The notes below the pieces were generated by a model. The model ran no database searches. It saw only the letters and a list, made by a program, of their open reading frames with translations, and was not told the DNA's origin. Made by a program: the position numbers and the translations under genes. This document shows positions 18,145 through 25,848 of a DNA stretch of 64,000 nucleotides, one piece after another; within the stretch, counting starts at the first letter, position 1; the number at the start of each line of letters is the position of its first letter. The DNA comes from Mycobacteriales bacterium (GTDB taxonomy: Bacteria; Actinomycetota; Actinomycetes; Mycobacteriales; SCTD01): NCBI GenBank assembly GCA_040902655.1, contig JBBDWV010000016.1:62001-126000 (forward strand), read 5' to 3'.

Positions 18145-18875
18145 AGGTCGCCGTGGTCGGCAAGGGCGGATCGGGCAAGACGACGACCTCCGCCATCCTC
18201 GCCCGTACGTTCGCCCGCTCGGGCCGGACGACGCTCGCGCTGGACTGCGACAGCAATCCCAATCTCGGGATCTCCCTGGGAATCGGCGAGGACGCCACCG
18301 AGCAGCTGGTCGCGGTACGCGATGCGCTCGACGCGGGTGAGGAGCAGCACGCCACCTCGTCCGACGACCTGATGGACCGCTTCGGTGCCGACGCCCCCGA
18401 CGGGGTCCGGCTGGCGGTCGTCACCGCGATCCAGAATCCCGAACCAGGCTGTCCATGATGTGGCATCTCACCTGAGCAGTTGCTCGGGAAGCTGGCACGT
18501 CCGGACCGTGTGGTCATCGCCGACTTCGAGGCCGGCATCGGCACCGTGATGCGCCTCGATGCGCCGGTGGACGTCGTCGTGGTGGTGGTCGAGCCGACAG
18601 CCAAGTCGCTGGAGGTCGGCCGCCGGGCCGCCGATCTCGTCGCCGAGGGACATCTGGGACGCGTCGTGGTGACGGCGAACAGGGTCCGCGACGCGGAGGA
18701 CGAGGCGCGGGTCCGTGCGGCCTTCCCGGGCCTGGAGCCGGTGCTCGTCCCCGACGACCCGGCGATCGTCGACGCCGAGCGGCGTGGTCTCGCCCCGCTC
18801 GACGCCGCGCCGGGCTCTCCCGGTGTGCGCGTCCTGGTCGCCCTCGCCGAGAGCCTGGCGGCCGACGGCGGCTGA
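18141..18875 (+). CDS. CooC-like ATPase with in-frame TGA, candidate selenoprotein
   Basis: Read with TGA at 18456-18458 as selenocysteine, this is 244 residues. It has Walker A K-G-G-S-G-K-T-T (8-15), D-C-D-S-N-P-N-L-G (35-43), C104-P-U106-C107-G, and then D-F-E-A-G-I-G-T and the adenine region A-N-R-V-R-D. The two halves are in the same frame with no other disruption. The paralogue at 29082-29828 has C107-V-C109-C110-G at the aligned place, so TGA replaces the second Cys of the CxC motif. In CooC1 of Carboxydothermus this CxC (C112, C114) binds metal at the dimer interface. A hairpin follows at 18471-18488. Alternatives: recent nonsense mutation or sequencing error. The intact remainder and exact codon position favour recoding. 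selA, selB, selC and selD are not in the window. Confidence 0.72.
18471..18488 (+). other. Candidate bacterial SECIS hairpin after the TGA
   Basis: CCTGAGC (18471-18477) pairs with GCTCGGG (18482-18488): seven pairs including one U-G, closing a four-base loop A-G-U-U. The loop starts 19 nt after the TGA and has G at its second position. Known bacterial SECIS elements have an apical loop roughly 16-37 nt after UGA with a G among the first two loop bases, so the geometry fits. No folding program was run. Confidence 0.55.
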
Positions 18876-18906
18876 GCGCCGGGCCCCGGCGGCGAGCGAG
18901 CCGGGC

Positions 18907-18934
18907 ACCGCCGCGGCCGGCTGACCGCGGCGGT
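18907..18934. terminator. Bidirectional terminator hairpin between convergent ATPase genes
   Basis: ACCGCCGCGG and CCGCGGCGGT form a perfect 10-bp stem with an 8-nt loop, 31 bp after the selenoprotein candidate and 16 bp after the end of the opposite-strand ATPase gene. No clear T-tract follows, as is common in GC-rich actinobacteria. Confidence 0.6.
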
Positions 18935-18950
18935 CCCTGAGGCTCTCCCG

Positions 18951-19739
18951 TCAGCTGCGGGCGCGGGCGTGCGCCTTGTCGAGGGCGTCCAACACCTCGT
19001 CGAGGGCGACCTGCACGTCCGGTGCGACCGGCGTCAGGCCGACGGCGCCGGTCCGGTCCGCCGAGGCGACCTCGGGGTCGTAGGGCAGCACGCCGGCCAG
19101 CGGGATGCCCTCAGCGGCCAGCGCGTCGCGGAAGAACGCGACGTCGTCCGGCGTGCGTGCCTTGTTACCGAGCGCGAGCACCTCGGGGATGCCCAGCTCG
19201 GCGGCGAGCGCCGCGGTGCGGGACGCCGTCAGCACCGACTTGCGGGTCGGCTCGCAGACCACGAGCAGCACGTCGGCGTGCGCGAGCGTGCCACCGGAGC
19301 GGCTCAGGTGCTCGAGGCCGGCCTCCATGTCGACCAGCGCGAGCTCGACGTCCTCGAGCGCGTCGGCGAGCAGGCTGCGCAAGGTCGCGTGGCCACTGCA
19401 GGTGCAACCTGCGCCGGCCTCGGTCACCTTGATGGCCGACAGCAGGGTGGGGCCCGCCGGCGTCGGTCGGCCGTACTCCGTCAGCAGGTCGGCGGCGGAG
19501 GTGTTCCCGCCGGAACCGACGATGGTGGCCCGTGGGAGGACGGGGACCAGCTCGGTCTCTGCCAGCGACAGGCCGAGCGACAGGCCCAGGTTGGGGTTGG
19601 AGTCGGTGTCGATCGCCACGACGTGCCGGCCCCGCTCGGCGTACGCGCGAGCGATCAGCCCGGAGACGGTCGTCTTGCCGACGCCGCCCTTGCCCACGAC
19701 CCCGAGCTTGAGCTTGAGCTGGTTGGCGACAGTGGTCAT
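18951..19739 (-). CDS. CooC-like ATPase with CxC motif
   Basis: 262 residues. Walker A K-G-G-V-G-K-T-T lies at 17-24 and V-V-A-I-D-T-D-S-N-P-N-L-G follows. The CxC motif C112-T-C114-S-G-H matches even the numbering of CooC1, and V-D-M-E-A-G-L-E-H-L comes next. Start chosen at ATG 19739 with GGAGGA upstream. CooC proteins are nickel-dependent ATPases of CO-dehydrogenase maturation; no CODH gene is in the window, so a hydrogenase nickel role is the likely one (inference). Divergent from the NifU-like gene. Confidence 0.85.
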   Translation of the reverse strand: MTTVANQLKLKLGVVGKGGVGKTTVSGLIARAYAERGRHVVAIDTDSNPNLGLSLGLSLAETELVPVLPRATIVGSGGNTSAADLLTEYGRPTPAGPTLLSAIKVTEAGAGCTCSGHATLRSLLADALEDVELALVDMEAGLEHLSRSGGTLAHADVLLVVCEPTRKSVLTASRTAALAAELGIPEVLALGNKARTPDDVAFFRDALAAEGIPLAGVLPYDPEVASADRTGAVGLTPVAPDVQVALDEVLDALDKAHARARS

Positions 19740-19853
19740 GTGTTCCTCCTACGGAAGGGGCGGTAGTGGCGCGAATCACCTAGTAGCGTGAGCCAGGTAG
19801 TAGGAGGCACACTGCCAGGAGTGGGCCCGGGAGTCGACAGCTAGGAGCTGTGC

Positions 19854-19934
19854 ATGGTGTTTGCCTCGCTCATGAATGCGGTCGGGCCGCCCGTCGTCGA
19901 TCACGTCACGAAGGGCCGATCCAGCCGTGGCTGA
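19854..19934 (+). CDS. Possible 26-aa leader peptide before the NifU-like gene
   Basis: ATG with TAGGAG 6 bp upstream opens a frame M-V-F-A-S-L-M-N-A-V-G and ends at TGA 19932-19934, overlapping the GTG start of the next gene by 8 bp. The better ribosome site belongs to this frame, not to the NifU-like gene, so it may couple translation. Product function unknown; too short to judge coding potential firmly. Confidence 0.4.
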   Translation: MVFASLMNAVGPPVVDHVTKGRSSRG

Positions 19935-20496
19935 GTCGACTCCGGAGGTCAGCGTCGCGGAGACCCGTGGTGGCTCTCTTGCTGCGCTCGGTCCGCTGCT
20001 CGACCGCCTCGAGGAGCTGTTGGAGGACATCGAGGGGCTCGACGAGCAGGTGCGCAACCGCATCTTCGAGTTGCTCGACGGCGTCGACGCGGTGCACCGC
20101 CTCGCGGTGACCCGGACTGCGGAGGTCCTGGGCGAGGACCTGGAGCCGCTCCGGCGCAAGGACGTGGCCATCGACTGGCTGTTCGAGGCGTACGGCGTCG
20201 GCGTGAACGACAGCGAGGCGGCTGAGCAGGCGCTGGAGCAGATCCGCCCCTACCTGCATGAGCACGGCGGTGAGGTCGAGGTCCTGGGGGTCGAGCACGG
20301 AGTGGTGCAGGTCCGTCTCACCGGTGCCTGCTCCGGGTGCACGTCGGCCGGCGAGACGCTGCGTCACGGCGTCGAGGAGGCGCTACGGGAGAACCTGCCG
20401 GGCTTCGTCTCGATGGATGTCGCACCGGACGACGGCGCGGCGGCGCACCCGCCGCCGAACCAGGTGCTGCTGCAGATCACCACGCGGCCGGCCTGA
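19927..20496 (+). CDS. NifU-like Fe-S scaffold protein
   Basis: 189 residues from GTG (V-A-E-S-T-P-E-V-S). The N-terminal 95 residues are acidic and helical (E-E-L-L-E-D-I-E-G-L-D-E). The C-terminal part is the NifU C-domain: I-R-P-Y-L-H-E-H-G-G-E-V-E-V near 106 and G-A-C135-S-G-C138-T-S, which holds an assembling Fe-S cluster. It probably supplies Fe-S clusters to the hydrogenase small subunit. A longer start at 19876 is possible, but it has no good ribosome site. Confidence 0.85.
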   Translation: MAESTPEVSVAETRGGSLAALGPLLDRLEELLEDIEGLDEQVRNRIFELLDGVDAVHRLAVTRTAEVLGEDLEPLRRKDVAIDWLFEAYGVGVNDSEAAEQALEQIRPYLHEHGGEVEVLGVEHGVVQVRLTGACSGCTSAGETLRHGVEEALRENLPGFVSMDVAPDDGAAAHPPPNQVLLQITTRPA

Positions 20497-20508
20497 TCCG
20501 TTGGTGCG

Positions 20509-21006
20509 TCAGGACACCGCGGCCGCATGCTCGCTCAGCAGCCGCCGCACCTCGGCGACGGCGAACGGGACGGCTCTGGTCGTGACGGCGGACAGGCCTA
20601 TCCGCGGCTCCTCGGTGTCCGTCGTCTGGACGCCGATGAGCAAGCGGGTGGCGGGCAGCACCCCCAGCCCGAGCGCGACCATCATCGCCTTCTCGGGCGT
20701 CGCCAGGTGCATGTCGGCCAAGGTGTCGCGGCGCCGGTCGACGCCCAGCGTGTTGACGTCCAGGACGTCGGGTCGCTGCACGAGGACGGTGCCCGGCGGC
20801 CGGCCGAGATCCACCGCGTCGACGATCAGCAGCAGGTCGGCTCCCTCCCGCAGCAGCTCCTGCACCAGGTGGATGCCCCCGATCCCGATCTCCATCACCC
20901 GCACCCCGTCCGGCAGGGGTTCGTCGAGCAGCGCATGCGCGACAGCGGGACCGACCCCGTCGTCAGCCTTGAGGACGTTTCCGAAGCAAGCCACCACCGC
21001 GTTCAT
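20509..21006 (-). CDS. [NiFe]-hydrogenase maturation endopeptidase (M52 family)
   Basis: 165 residues. The start M-N-A-V-V-A-C-F-G-N-V-L-K-A-D-D-G-V-G is the M52 signature (G-N-x-L-x-x-D-D-G-x-G). I-V-D-A-V-D-L-G-R-P-P-G-T and D-M-H-L-A-T-P-E supply the other metal-site residues. It would cut the large-subunit C-terminus after nickel insertion. Only 18 bp separate its ATG from the divergent TPR gene, and it converges on the NifU-like gene, so its promoter must overlap the TPR gene start. Confidence 0.92.
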   Translation of the reverse strand: MNAVVACFGNVLKADDGVGPAVAHALLDEPLPDGVRVMEIGIGGIHLVQELLREGADLLLIVDAVDLGRPPGTVLVQRPDVLDVNTLGVDRRRDTLADMHLATPEKAMMVALGLGVLPATRLLIGVQTTDTEEPRIGLSAVTTRAVPFAVAEVRRLLSEHAAAVS

Positions 21007-21024
21007 GGGCGAAGGGTAGATCCA

Positions 21025-22251
21025 GTGGCACAGTCCGAGCAGGAGGTGCTCACCGCGCGCCTCACGCAGTACCCCGTGGATCGCTATCCGGTGCAGCACG
21101 CGACGACGCAGTTCCACCTGGGGTCGGTGCTGCTGCAGGCCGGCGAGACCGACCCTGCGCTGGCTGCGCTGACCATGGCACGCGAGATGTTCCGGAGCGC
21201 CGGCATGCGGCTGGAACAGGCCAAGGCGGCCGTCATGCTCGGCGCGGGTCTGCGCCTGGCCGGTCGGCTCGAGGAGGCGGCCGAGACCTTCTCCGCCGCG
21301 TCCACCGAGCTGGCCGACCTGGACTCGCCCCTCGAGCAGGCCGCTGCCGCGTACAACCTCGGGCTGGTCCGTCAGGACCTGGGTGACGTGGAGGCTGCCT
21401 GCGCTGCCTGGGCGCGCGCGATGGAGCTCTTCCTGGCCGCCAACTACCCGGCGCAGGCCGGTGCCGCCGCACGCGATCACGGTGCTGCCCTGCTGGCCGC
21501 AGGAAGAGCCGAGGAGTCCCTGCGCCTGCTCGAGGAGGCACTGACACTCGCCGAGCGAGCCGGTGACGAGGCAGGAGCCGGCATGGCGGCCAACGCGCTC
21601 GGGCTGGCCCAGATGGCGGCGGACGACCCCGCCGCCGCCGTGAAGTCGCTGCAGCATGCCCTCGGCGCGTTCCCGCGCAGCATCCGGCCCGCCGAGTACG
21701 CCATGGCCAAGGCGAACCTCGCCCTCGCGCACGAGCAGGCCGACGATCCCGCCCGGGCCCGGCTGGCGGCCCGGCAGGCCCTCGGCATCCCGAGTGCGGC
21801 AGCCCCGGTCCGGGCGCAGGCGCAGGCGGTGCTGAGCCGGCACCCGGGAAGGCCCGAGGACGATCTGCTGGCCGTCCTGGACGGCGAGGATCCGGAGCAG
21901 TGGCCCCGGGTGATCCGCGAGGAGGTGCTGCGGGTGAGCGAGTTGTCCACCGAGCACCGCTGCGCCCTGGTCAGCGGCTTCTTCGACGGCCTGCTGGTCC
22001 GGACGCCCGCGATGTACAACCTGGCCGAGAGCCTGCTGCAGGTCATCCTGGAGCTGCCACCACGCACCTACCAGCAGTTCGCGACGGCAATCGTCCAGGC
22101 CAGTGCGGACCGGCCGGAGCCGGACGACCAGCGCATCCGCGCGGTGCTGGCTTCGGCTCTGGCCAGGTTCGCGATCCCTCAGTGGCAGCGCCTGGTCGAG
22201 AGCCTCAACGCGGCGGCCACTGCGGAGGGGCAGCCGGCCACATGGCGATGA
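21025..22251 (+). CDS. TPR-repeat protein of the hydrogenase island
   Basis: 408 residues from GTG (V-A-Q-S-E-Q-E-V), with GAAGGG 8 bp upstream. Residues about 20-270 form helical pairs of tetratricopeptide type (A-A-A-A-Y-N-L-G-L-V-R-Q-D-L-G-D; G-A-G-M-A-A-N-A-L-G-L-A). The C-terminal 120 residues are a different helical domain. No signal peptide. Likely a docking or assembly protein for hydrogenase; the family role is not established. It overlaps the next gene's start. Confidence 0.8.
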   Translation: MAQSEQEVLTARLTQYPVDRYPVQHATTQFHLGSVLLQAGETDPALAALTMAREMFRSAGMRLEQAKAAVMLGAGLRLAGRLEEAAETFSAASTELADLDSPLEQAAAAYNLGLVRQDLGDVEAACAAWARAMELFLAANYPAQAGAAARDHGAALLAAGRAEESLRLLEEALTLAERAGDEAGAGMAANALGLAQMAADDPAAAVKSLQHALGAFPRSIRPAEYAMAKANLALAHEQADDPARARLAARQALGIPSAAAPVRAQAQAVLSRHPGRPEDDLLAVLDGEDPEQWPRVIREEVLRVSELSTEHRCALVSGFFDGLLVRTPAMYNLAESLLQVILELPPRTYQQFATAIVQASADRPEPDDQRIRAVLASALARFAIPQWQRLVESLNAAATAEGQPATWR

Positions 22252-23048
22252 ACGCCGATCTGAGCGTCGATGCCCTGGCGGATGTGCTGGGCGACCGGTC
22301 GGTGCGCAGCTACCCGGCTCTGCTCTCGACCGAGGCCACCGCCATGGCGTGGGCGCGCGAGGGCGCGCCCTCCGGCTCGCTGGTGGTGGCCGACTACCAG
22401 GCTTCCCCCCGCGGGCGTGGCGGGCTGCCGTGGATCGTCACGGCCGGTCACGGCTTGGGCTTCACGCTCATCGCCCGTCCCGTGCTGGCTCCGGAGCGGG
22501 AGGGCTGGCCGTACGTCACCTCGTTGCTGGCCCTGCACGACGTCCTCGGCGCGCGGAACACCGGCCTCACCTGGCCCGATACGGTGCACGGCCCGACCGG
22601 CGAGACACTGGCCTCCCTCGGCGTCTACGTCGAACTCGGCCCCTCACGCACGGAGTGGCTGACCATGACGGTGCTCGTCCAGGAGGCGACGCCGCCGCGC
22701 GACGGCCTGCTCGCCGAGCTGGTGCAGGCGCTGGAGGAGCGGCTGGCGGCGCCGCCAGGAGTGGTGCTCTCAGCCTATCTCGGCCGCTGCAGCACGCTCG
22801 GCCAGCAGCGCCGGGCCCGCCTCATCCCGATGGGCCCGGGCGGTCCCGAGGTCACCGGCGAAGCGGTCGACGTGCTGGCCGACGGGGCCCTGGTGCTGCT
22901 CACCGAGCGCGGCAACCGGGTGGCGATCCCACCGCAGAACCTCGGCATGCTGCAGGAGCCTCAGGGCGTGATCGAGATGCCGGCAGAACTCATCGGCCGG
23001 CCCGGCTTCGAGATCCCCGAGCAGCCCCCCACCACACCCGAGCCGTAG
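22242..23048 (+). CDS. Degenerate biotin-protein-ligase-like protein
   Basis: 268 residues. T-E-A-T-A-M-A-W-A-R-E-G-A-P-S-G-S-L-V-V then P-R-G-R-G-G-L-P-W follow the BirA pattern, and a C-terminal SH3-like segment (V-T-G-E-A-V-D-V-L-A-D-G-A-L-V-L) ends it. The motif that in BirA holds the catalytic Lys (K-L-A-G-I-L) reads G-E-T-L-A-S-L-G-V-Y-V-E, without Lys. It overlaps the TPR gene stop, so likely acts with it. Enzyme activity is doubtful. A second ATG at 22248 is equally possible. Confidence 0.65.
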   Translation: MAMNADLSVDALADVLGDRSVRSYPALLSTEATAMAWAREGAPSGSLVVADYQASPRGRGGLPWIVTAGHGLGFTLIARPVLAPEREGWPYVTSLLALHDVLGARNTGLTWPDTVHGPTGETLASLGVYVELGPSRTEWLTMTVLVQEATPPRDGLLAELVQALEERLAAPPGVVLSAYLGRCSTLGQQRRARLIPMGPGGPEVTGEAVDVLADGALVLLTERGNRVAIPPQNLGMLQEPQGVIEMPAELIGRPGFEIPEQPPTTPEP

Positions 23049-23055
23049 CCGTCGT

Positions 23056-23086
23056 CCGGCCGGGTCGTCCTGGACGACCCGGCCGG
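23056..23086. terminator. Bidirectional terminator between convergent genes
   Basis: CCGGCCGGGTCGTCC and GGACGACCCGGCCGG are perfect reverse complements around one T (effective loop about 5 nt). The hairpin sits 7 bp after the biotin-ligase-like stop and 5 bp before the end of the opposite-strand gene. Confidence 0.75.
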
Positions 23087-23091
23087 CACGC

Positions 23092-23868
23092 TCAGTGACC
23101 GACGGCCTCCACGGCCTCGAGCCGGTCCAGCTCCTCGATCAGCATCCACCACAGAGCCCAGTCACGCGGCTCCATCCCCTCGCTGCTGTTGGTGCTGCCG
23201 ATCGCCAGCTTCATCCGGTCCCGCAGGGCGAAGGTGTGGCCCCAACGGCCCTCCCGCTCGAGCAGCTCGAGCTCTCCGAGCAGCTCGCGCAGGGCGAGCA
23301 GGGCAGGCGAATCCTCCAGCCGGTCGCCGACGACCGTCGGTCGCAGGTCGTCGGCCAGCGCCAGCAGCGGCGCGCGGCGGACCTCCACCCGCACCAGGTC
23401 CAGCGCCACCTCGAGGGCGTCCTGCACCGAGGCGCTGAGCCCCTCACCCGTCGTGACGACCTCCGGCTCCACCTCGATCGCGATGCTTCGCGGGGGCAGG
23501 AAGCCGAGCGCCGCGGCGATCTCCACCACCAGGTCGGGATGGACATAGCCGGTCACCGCGTCGCCGACCAGCGCCTGGACGTGGGCCGGCGAACTCTGCG
23601 GCGGCTCGATCCGTGAGCGCACCACCGAGCCCGGCTTCCGCCCCCGCACGACCGCGCTCACCAGGACGAGCGTGGCCGGGCGAAGGTCCTCCAGCCGCTG
23701 GGCGACGGCCACCGCACCGTAGTGCAGCTCCTCGACCAGGACGCCCGGGCCGAGGTCCTCGCCCTGCAGTCTGTCGATCACCACGCGGCCCAGATCCAGA
23801 TCGCTCTGGTACAGCTCGCTGACGCCGCCCACCAGCACGGTCACAGGCTGACCCGTGGGGTCAGTCAC
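23092..23868 (-). CDS. Degenerate M52 hydrogenase-protease-like protein
   Basis: 258 residues from GTG (V-T-D-P-T-G-Q-P), overlapping the large-subunit stop by 8 bp. The first 150 residues align with the M52 fold: S-E-L-Y-Q-S-D-L-D-L-G matches the first motif and L-V-L-V-S-A-V-V-R-G-R-K-P-G-S matches I-V-D-A-V-D-L-G-R-P-P-G-T of the intact protease. The metal-binding Asp is replaced by Ser. A C-terminal helical domain of about 100 residues is added (R-D-W-A-L-W-W-M-L-I-E-E-L). Probably a chaperone or structural partner for the large subunit rather than a peptidase. Confidence 0.65.
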   Translation of the reverse strand: MTDPTGQPVTVLVGGVSELYQSDLDLGRVVIDRLQGEDLGPGVLVEELHYGAVAVAQRLEDLRPATLVLVSAVVRGRKPGSVVRSRIEPPQSSPAHVQALVGDAVTGYVHPDLVVEIAAALGFLPPRSIAIEVEPEVVTTGEGLSASVQDALEVALDLVRVEVRRAPLLALADDLRPTVVGDRLEDSPALLALRELLGELELLEREGRWGHTFALRDRMKLAIGSTNSSEGMEPRDWALWWMLIEELDRLEAVEAVGH

Positions 23869-25783
23869 CGCCACACGAGCAGGTGTTGACCTCACGCGTG
23901 ACCTCGCCGTCACCCGTGTGGGCGTGCGTGGTGCACGGCATGCAGGGGTCGAAACTGCGGATCGCCCGCAGCATGTCGATGCTCGTGAACGTCTCCGGGT
24001 TGGACAGGTCCTCGATCATCGGCGTGTTCATGACCGCCTCCTCGTACGCACCCGGCTGACCCCAGGGGTCGCGTGGTGAGGCGTTGATGGTCGAGGGTGT
24101 GGAGATCTGGTAGTTCGTGATCTTGCCCTTGTCCATCACGAGGTGGTGGATCAGCCAGCCGCGACCCGCTCCCCAGAAGCCGACCCCGACCTGCTCGTCC
24201 TGCGGGATCGCCTCCTCCAGCTGCACCGGGGTGAGCGCGGCCACCCGGCGCTCGCCGCGCTGGAAGAGCTTGTAGGCCTCGAACAGACTCTCCAGCGAGA
24301 CCAGCTGGCTGAACAGGTAGTGATAAGCGCGTCCGCGGTTGCGCTCCAGGGCGTTCCACTTGTCCGGGACGTGCCACTCGACCTCGCGCTCACCGGTCTC
24401 GCCCTTGGGGACGAGGAAGCGCATGCTGTGGCCGGTCGCCTCCATGTAGTCGCTGGCCGGCATCTTCTGCGCCAGCGCCGTGATGAGCAGCCGGGAGTAG
24501 CAGCCGGCCTCCATCACCCGGCGGTCCCAACGGGGCGCCGTGGACCAGGTGTACTTGTCCTTCCAGTCCCGGCCGCCGGGCTTGGGCAGGGTCCGCTTGT
24601 TCCAGGGGTGGTAGGGCGAGATGGGGTTGCCGAGCGGGTCGGTCGCGTAGCGCGAGGTGTGCGACGGCTCGTAGTAGGAGTGCTCGATGAACTCCTCCCA
24701 GCCGATGTTGATGTCGGTGAGCCGGGTGGTGACCAGCTTGCCGTCGAGCACGACCCCGGGTGTGGACCAGCGCTTCTCGCCCCACTCGTTGCAGTTCTCG
24801 TACTTGGCGTCGTAGGAGTAGGGGTCGTCCCAGAAGCCCAGGTCGATGTGGTTGGTTGCCCGGGAGCCCACCAGTCTGTAGCGCTCGTCCGCCTCGTAGA
24901 AGAAGGCCGGGATGTCGTCCCAGACGGCCATCATCCGCTGCGCGAAGTCGAACAGCCGACCCAGCTTGGAGTGGAACTCGTTCAGCGACTGCAGCGTCAC
25001 CGTCGTCGACACGCCGCCGGGCACGACGTTCTGCGGGTGCGGGAACTTGCCGGTCAGGATGACGACCTGCTCGCGGGACAGCCTGGTGAACTCCAACCCC
25101 TCGCGGTAGAGCGCACCGGTGAGCGGGTTGAGCGCGGTCATCAGGTCGGCCATGGTCTTGAAGCCGTGGATGTGCTCGTTGGGGCACTTCCAGCTCTCCG
25201 CCTTCGGCCACAGCTCGGGGTTGGAGTGCCGGATCACCGATTCGGAGTAGTCCGGGCCGGCCAGCAGGTAGAGGTGCAGCGGGTTGTCGTAACCCATCTC
25301 GGCGGCCTGCTCCATGTTGCGCACCACGATGCCCAGCGGCGGCGGCGAGATGCCCATCGCCATCTCGATGGCCTGCGCCGCGCAGTGCGCGTGCACGCCG
25401 CCGCACACGCCGCAGGCGCGCGAGGAGACGAAGATGGCGTCGCGCGGGTCGCGCCCCATCAGGATGAGTTCGTAGCCGCGGAACAGCGTGGCCTGGGCGT
25501 GCGCGTCGAGGTACTCGCCGTTGTCCAGGTCGGCCGTCACGTGGACCGCCAGCGCGCCCGCGATGCGGGTGACCGGGTCCATGTTGAGGTCCTTGATGTG
25601 CCCGTTGCGCGCGATGAGCCGATTGATGCGGTCCTCACGCTCGCGCTCGGTCACGCCGGCGGCGCCGAGCTGGCCGGGGATCTGGGGTTGGGCGACCGCG
25701 ACGTCGTACGGGTTCGGGATGCCCCCGCGCAGCGTCGCGTTGCCGCGCGCGTCGAACTGCACGGGCAGGGTCTTGAAGCACAT
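23861..25783 (-). CDS. [NiFe]-hydrogenase large (catalytic) subunit
   Basis: 640 residues. L1 motif R-A-C124-G-V-C127-G-G-V-H131 and L2 motif D-P-C614-M-P-C617-T-T-H620 give the four Ni-Fe cysteines; none is replaced by TGA. A 20-residue tail after His620, ending C-S-C-G-G-D, would be removed by the M52 protease. AGGAG precedes the ATG. Group 1 uptake type; by eye it resembles the actinobacterial high-affinity atmospheric-H2 enzymes (1h or its relatives), but subgroup needs a tree. Same operon as the small subunit 65 bp upstream. Confidence 0.95.
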   Translation of the reverse strand: MCFKTLPVQFDARGNATLRGGIPNPYDVAVAQPQIPGQLGAAGVTEREREDRINRLIARNGHIKDLNMDPVTRIAGALAVHVTADLDNGEYLDAHAQATLFRGYELILMGRDPRDAIFVSSRACGVCGGVHAHCAAQAIEMAMGISPPPLGIVVRNMEQAAEMGYDNPLHLYLLAGPDYSESVIRHSNPELWPKAESWKCPNEHIHGFKTMADLMTALNPLTGALYREGLEFTRLSREQVVILTGKFPHPQNVVPGGVSTTVTLQSLNEFHSKLGRLFDFAQRMMAVWDDIPAFFYEADERYRLVGSRATNHIDLGFWDDPYSYDAKYENCNEWGEKRWSTPGVVLDGKLVTTRLTDINIGWEEFIEHSYYEPSHTSRYATDPLGNPISPYHPWNKRTLPKPGGRDWKDKYTWSTAPRWDRRVMEAGCYSRLLITALAQKMPASDYMEATGHSMRFLVPKGETGEREVEWHVPDKWNALERNRGRAYHYLFSQLVSLESLFEAYKLFQRGERRVAALTPVQLEEAIPQDEQVGVGFWGAGRGWLIHHLVMDKGKITNYQISTPSTINASPRDPWGQPGAYEEAVMNTPMIEDLSNPETFTSIDMLRAIRSFDPCMPCTTHAHTGDGEVTREVNTCSCGGD

Positions 25784-25848
25784 AACAGCAGCTCCTGAGG
25801 TCAGGCCTGAGTGGTGCGAGAGGGACGTGCTGGGTGACGCGGGCTGGA

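Noticed and set aside
18480-18875. A separate gene starting at TTG 18480
   Set aside because: It is the same frame as 18141 and lacks its own ribosome site and a Walker A. It is best read as the second half of one gene.
23861-25783. Possible selenocysteine in the hydrogenase large subunit
   Set aside because: All four Ni-Fe cysteines are coded by Cys codons and there is no internal TGA.
24143-25798. Long frame opposite the hydrogenase large subunit
   Set aside because: Antisense shadow of a well-supported gene.
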